NCBI GenBank assembly: GCA_028697515.1
Contig: JAQVEY010000181.1
Coordinates: forward strand, 1-5,601
DNA length: 5,601 nucleotides
Direction of reading: 5' to 3'
Origin: Bacteroidales bacterium
GTDB lineage: Bacteria > Bacteroidota > Bacteroidia > Bacteroidales > ML635J-15
Under the pieces are notes generated by a model. The model was not told where the DNA came from. It saw only the letters and a list, made by a program, of their open reading frames with translations, and made no database searches. How positions within the stretch are numbered: the stretch's first letter is position 1; the number at the start of each line of letters is the position of its first letter. Positions 1-3,400 of the stretch are shown here, in pieces. A program made the translations under genes and the position numbers.

Positions 1-140
1 GTAGGTTTTTAAAAATCATAAAATCAATACCGTAAGCACCTGAATATCTGATAGTTACAATTTATATTGAACTAAATTTTATTTTTTGTCGGTTGATACT
101 GATTTTTTATATATGCCATGATTATTAACCCTCATTTTAT

Positions 141-158
141 TTATGTTGTAAAACATAA
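141..158. repeat. Short inverted repeat, 7-base arms
   Basis: TTATGTT at 141-147 is the exact reverse complement of AACATAA at 152-158, with a 4-base loop (gtaa). A short A/T hairpin like this can arise by chance in such AT-rich DNA. It could be part of an operator or the end of an upstream transcript, but nothing else supports that. Confidence 0.3.
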
Positions 159-210
159 GTGGTGTAAATGCGTTTGTGTAAAGTTCTGATAAACAGTAAT
201 ATGGGGACTG

Positions 211-238
211 TTAGTAAAATTACACTTTCATAATTTAG
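211..238 (+). promoter_or_regulatory. Weak candidate Bacteroidota-type promoter
   Basis: TAATTTAG at 231-238 matches seven of eight positions of the Bacteroidota -7 element TAnnTTTG, and TTAG at 211-214 matches three of four positions of the -33 element TTTG, with a 16-base spacer (slightly short). Transcription would begin near 245, giving a leader of roughly 115-120 bases that contains the 295-330 hairpin. In AT-rich DNA such matches are frequent by chance; TAAATTTT at 73-80 is a rival -7 match. Confidence 0.25.
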
Positions 239-294
239 AAATAATCTAAACAAAATCAGATGTTCTCTGTTTAAAAATGGAGAAACATTAAAAA

Positions 295-330
295 GTTACA
301 TTGAAAAAAAAGTGTTTTTTTTTATGTAAC
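295..330. repeat. A/T-rich inverted repeat (hairpin) just upstream of the giant gene
   Basis: GTTACAT at 295-301 pairs exactly with ATGTAAC at 324-330. Inside, A8 (304-311) faces T9 (315-323) across a GTG loop (312-314), with T302 left as a bulge and a possible G303-U323 wobble. That gives about 15-16 paired positions. It ends 32 bases before the ATG and includes the in-frame TAA (327-329). It could be a bidirectional terminator for an upstream gene, a leader RNA hairpin affecting translation or stability, or simple A/T-tract DNA. No separate T-run follows on the + strand. Confidence 0.6.
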
Positions 331-362
331 AAATTAGAATAAGACTAAATAAAAATACCACT

Positions 363-479
363 ATGAAAACAAATATACGAGGTTTAAAAAATTTTAAGCT
401 CAACGTTAGCTATTTTGGAACAACAATAATTGGCATAGTAGCTTCTTTCTTAATACTTTTTTCGAATGTTTCATATTCT
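363..479 (+). other. Sec signal peptide (residues 1-39)
   Basis: The N-terminus carries Lys and Arg (K2, R6, K9, K12), then a hydrophobic stretch from about residue 20 (TTIIGIVASFLILF), then a polar end SNVSYS followed by Gln40. Ser at -3 and -1 suits signal peptidase I cleavage just before Gln40, a common form in Bacteroidota exported proteins. There is no Cys at the cleavage site, so this is not a lipoprotein signal. The charged segment before the hydrophobic core is rather long (about 19 residues). Confidence 0.87.
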
Positions 480-3400
480 CAGACAGCACCGGTTTTAGTG
501 CCTGTTGGTGGATTTGCAATCGATGGAGATTTGATTTCGAACTCTACTGTTACAGGTGAGGGCGACTGGTTAGCTGGTAACCCTGGCTTGGGTGGCTATG
601 TGTTAAACAACGATGGTTCTCCTGTTGATTCGCTGAATAGTGGAAAAATACATGATAACTATGATGGAAATGATATAATTTTTCAGGGGTCAAAGTTTAA
701 TCAGGATCCAGGAGCATGGGTTTGGACGGTTGGGAAAGCGAACAGTAAAAACGATATAAATAACGTCTTATGGCATATGTCTAAAGATGTAAATGATGAT
801 ATGTGGATTATTCTTGGAAGCGATAGATTTACAACTTCTGGAACAAGTTATATTGATTTCGAATTTTTACAACACACCTTAACTAGAAACAGTAATTTTG
901 GTTTTAATACCGCTGGCCCTCATGGCGGACGCACTATAAACGACATGGTTGTCTCGATAGAGTACAGCAATGGCGGTTCTTCTGGGTTGGTAAGAATTTA
1001 TTTGTGGAAACCTGTTGGTCCTGGTTACGACTATGTTGAACAGACTGTTCCGGGTGGAGTTGCTTTTGCCACAACAAATACTACCAACGCAGATATTCCA
1101 TTTTGGGCTTTCGGCTCTCCAGTTTATACTCCATACCAGTTTGCCGAAGCGGCAGTAAACATTTCCGATTTATTTGGTGCAATTGATCCTTGTTTAGGTT
1201 TAAGCGTTCGTACAATTATTGTTAAAACAAAAGCATCAACCTCTCTAACTGCAAATCTTGGCGATTTTGCTGAGCTTTTTCAGGTGAGTTTAAGTTTAGG
1301 TACAGCCGATGTTACTTACAATAATGCATTAACTTTATGTCCAGTCGGAACAGTTTTGCCTCAAATTTCAGGAGTTACAGGAGGAACATTTTCATCTGCA
1401 CCAGCAGGTTTAACGTTGAATCCTTTAACAGGTGAAATCAATCTTGCAACTTCGACTCCAGGAAATTACACAATAACTTATTCTTTTATTACAAACGCTT
1501 GTCCTAGATCAGTAAATACAAATATTACGATTCAAAGTCTTCCACAACCTTCGGTATCTGCATCTGTAGATTTACCGGTTTTGTGTTCAGATTATGTTGG
1601 CGACATAACATTAACTGCAACAGGCGGTAGTGGAACAACCCTTAACTGGTACACTGGCTCTTGTGGCGGAGTTCTTGTTGGAAGCGGTGCTAATTTAGTT
1701 ATATCTTCCCCCGCCACTACCACAACATATTATGCTGCATGGACAAATTCGTGTGGCATTTCAACTTGTGAGGAAGTAACTGTTACTAAACTCCCACAAA
1801 TTAATATTAGCACTGCATTAACAGCAGAAATTTCATTTTATAATGGATCTGATGCAGAAATTACAATAACAGCAACAGGGGGAACAGGGAATTATACTTA
1901 TTCTCTAAATGGTGGACCAGCACAAGTGTCGAATGTTTTTTCTGGTTTGAGTGCTGGAACATATACTGTTGTTGTAACCGATGATCAAGGTTGTGATGCC
2001 ACAGTAAACGTAAATGTTCCAAATGCTTTACAAATAATTGCAAACGATGATAGTGGTTCGGTAAATGGCATGACAGGTGGTACTGCAGTGGCAAATGTTT
2101 TAACAAACGATTTGCTTAATGGTGCAGGAGTTGATCTTTCACTTATCAGTATTTCATTTATAAGTTCAACTGATCCAGCTGTTACTCTTGTTGGAACAAC
2201 TGTTAATGTTGATGCTGGAACACCAGCTGGAACTTATTATCTGGTTTATGAAATTTGCGAAATTGCAAATCCTACAAACTGCGATCAGGCAACAGTAACA
2301 GTAACCGTAACTGCAGCGGTAATTATTGCAAACGATGACACAGCAACAGGAGTAAACGGTTACACTGGAGTAGTAAATCTATTAAATGTGTTTGATAACG
2401 ACCTTTTAAATGGTAGTGCAGTAAATCCTGCTGATGTTACCTTGACCGAAACAGCAGCAGATCCAACTGGAAATGTAACATTGAATCCTGACGGTTCTGT
2501 AGATGTTGCTTCTGGAACCCCAGAAGGTACATATACTTTAACTTATGAGATATGTGAAGTTTTGAATCCTGCAAATTGTGACGATGCGATTGTTTCAATA
2601 ACGGTTGTTGCGGCGCAAATTATTGCAAACGACGATTCTGCTTCTGGAATTAATGGAACAACTGGTGCTGTGAATGTACTAAATGTTTATGGCAATGACT
2701 TGCTAAATGGTTCAGATGTTATTCCAGCCGAAGTTATTTTAACTTTGGTAACTCCAAACATTTATCTCACATTAAATCCTGACGGTTCAGTTGATGTTCT
2801 TCCTTTTACACCTGGAGGAACTTACACATTGACTTATCAGATTTGCGAAGTACTAAATCCAGCAAATTGCGATCAGGCAATTGTAACAATAGAAGTAATT
2901 AAGACATCCGATGTGTCAATAATTAAATCACAAATAGATCCGTCTAATTTGCCAGTTGGAGACCCAACTCAGTTGATTGAGATTTTCCCTTCAGTAATTA
3001 CTGCTGGAACTCAAATTTATTATTTCTTATTAGTCGAAAACAATGGTCCAGACAATTCTCTTCAAGCTACAATTCAAGATATTGTTCCTGCTGGAATTAC
3101 TAACCCTGAGTATTCTTTAAATTTCGGAAATTCGTGGTTCGCATGGGGAGGCACAAGATATCTTGCCGAATTCCTATATCCTGGAGTCAATTATGTTATG
3201 ATTCGTGGTGATGTTGATCCTGCTGCAACTGGAATACTTGTAAATACGGGAACAATTTATAGCGTCGTAACTACCGACCCAGATTTGTCGAATAATGAAT
3301 CTACTGTTACAACAAATATTTTATCATCTGCAGATTTAGGCTTAACAAAACGAGCATTAACTTCTCCAGTTGTAATTGGTGGACCGATTGTTTACGAAAT

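Larger units (their letters stand above)
1..362. other. AT-rich non-coding leader / intergenic region
   Basis: All three forward frames are closed by stops close to the left edge, and no substantial reverse ORF is visible, so this is not the tail of a recognisable gene. It is visibly richer in A and T than the coding part. It contains two A/T-rich inverted repeats and a weak promoter candidate. The last 30 bases before the ATG are A-rich (taaataaaaatacc) with no GGAGG-like sequence, which is normal for Bacteroidota translation initiation. Confidence 0.8.

Noticed and set aside
171..204. Second promoter candidate (TTTG at 173-176 with TAATATGG at 197-204)
   Set aside because: The -33 element is exact, but the -7 element matches only six of eight positions; in AT-rich DNA this is too weak to list as a feature.
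295..330. Classic rho-independent terminator or insertion-sequence end
   Set aside because: The stem has almost no G/C and no T-run follows it on the + strand, so a classic terminator is not shown. No second copy or transposase is present, so a mobile-element end is unsupported. It is kept only as an inverted repeat.
1797..2021. Calling the gene sprB
   Set aside because: Only one SprB-like repeat is present, and the overall architecture, with DUF11 and A-type repeats, is shared by many Bacteroidota surface proteins; the symbol would be over-assignment.
1861..2106. Reverse-strand ORF of 81 codons
   Set aside because: It lies wholly inside and antisense to the giant gene, starts with TTG, and its His/Leu-rich product is what the reverse reading of Thr/Asn/Val-rich repeat codons gives. 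No family resemblance.
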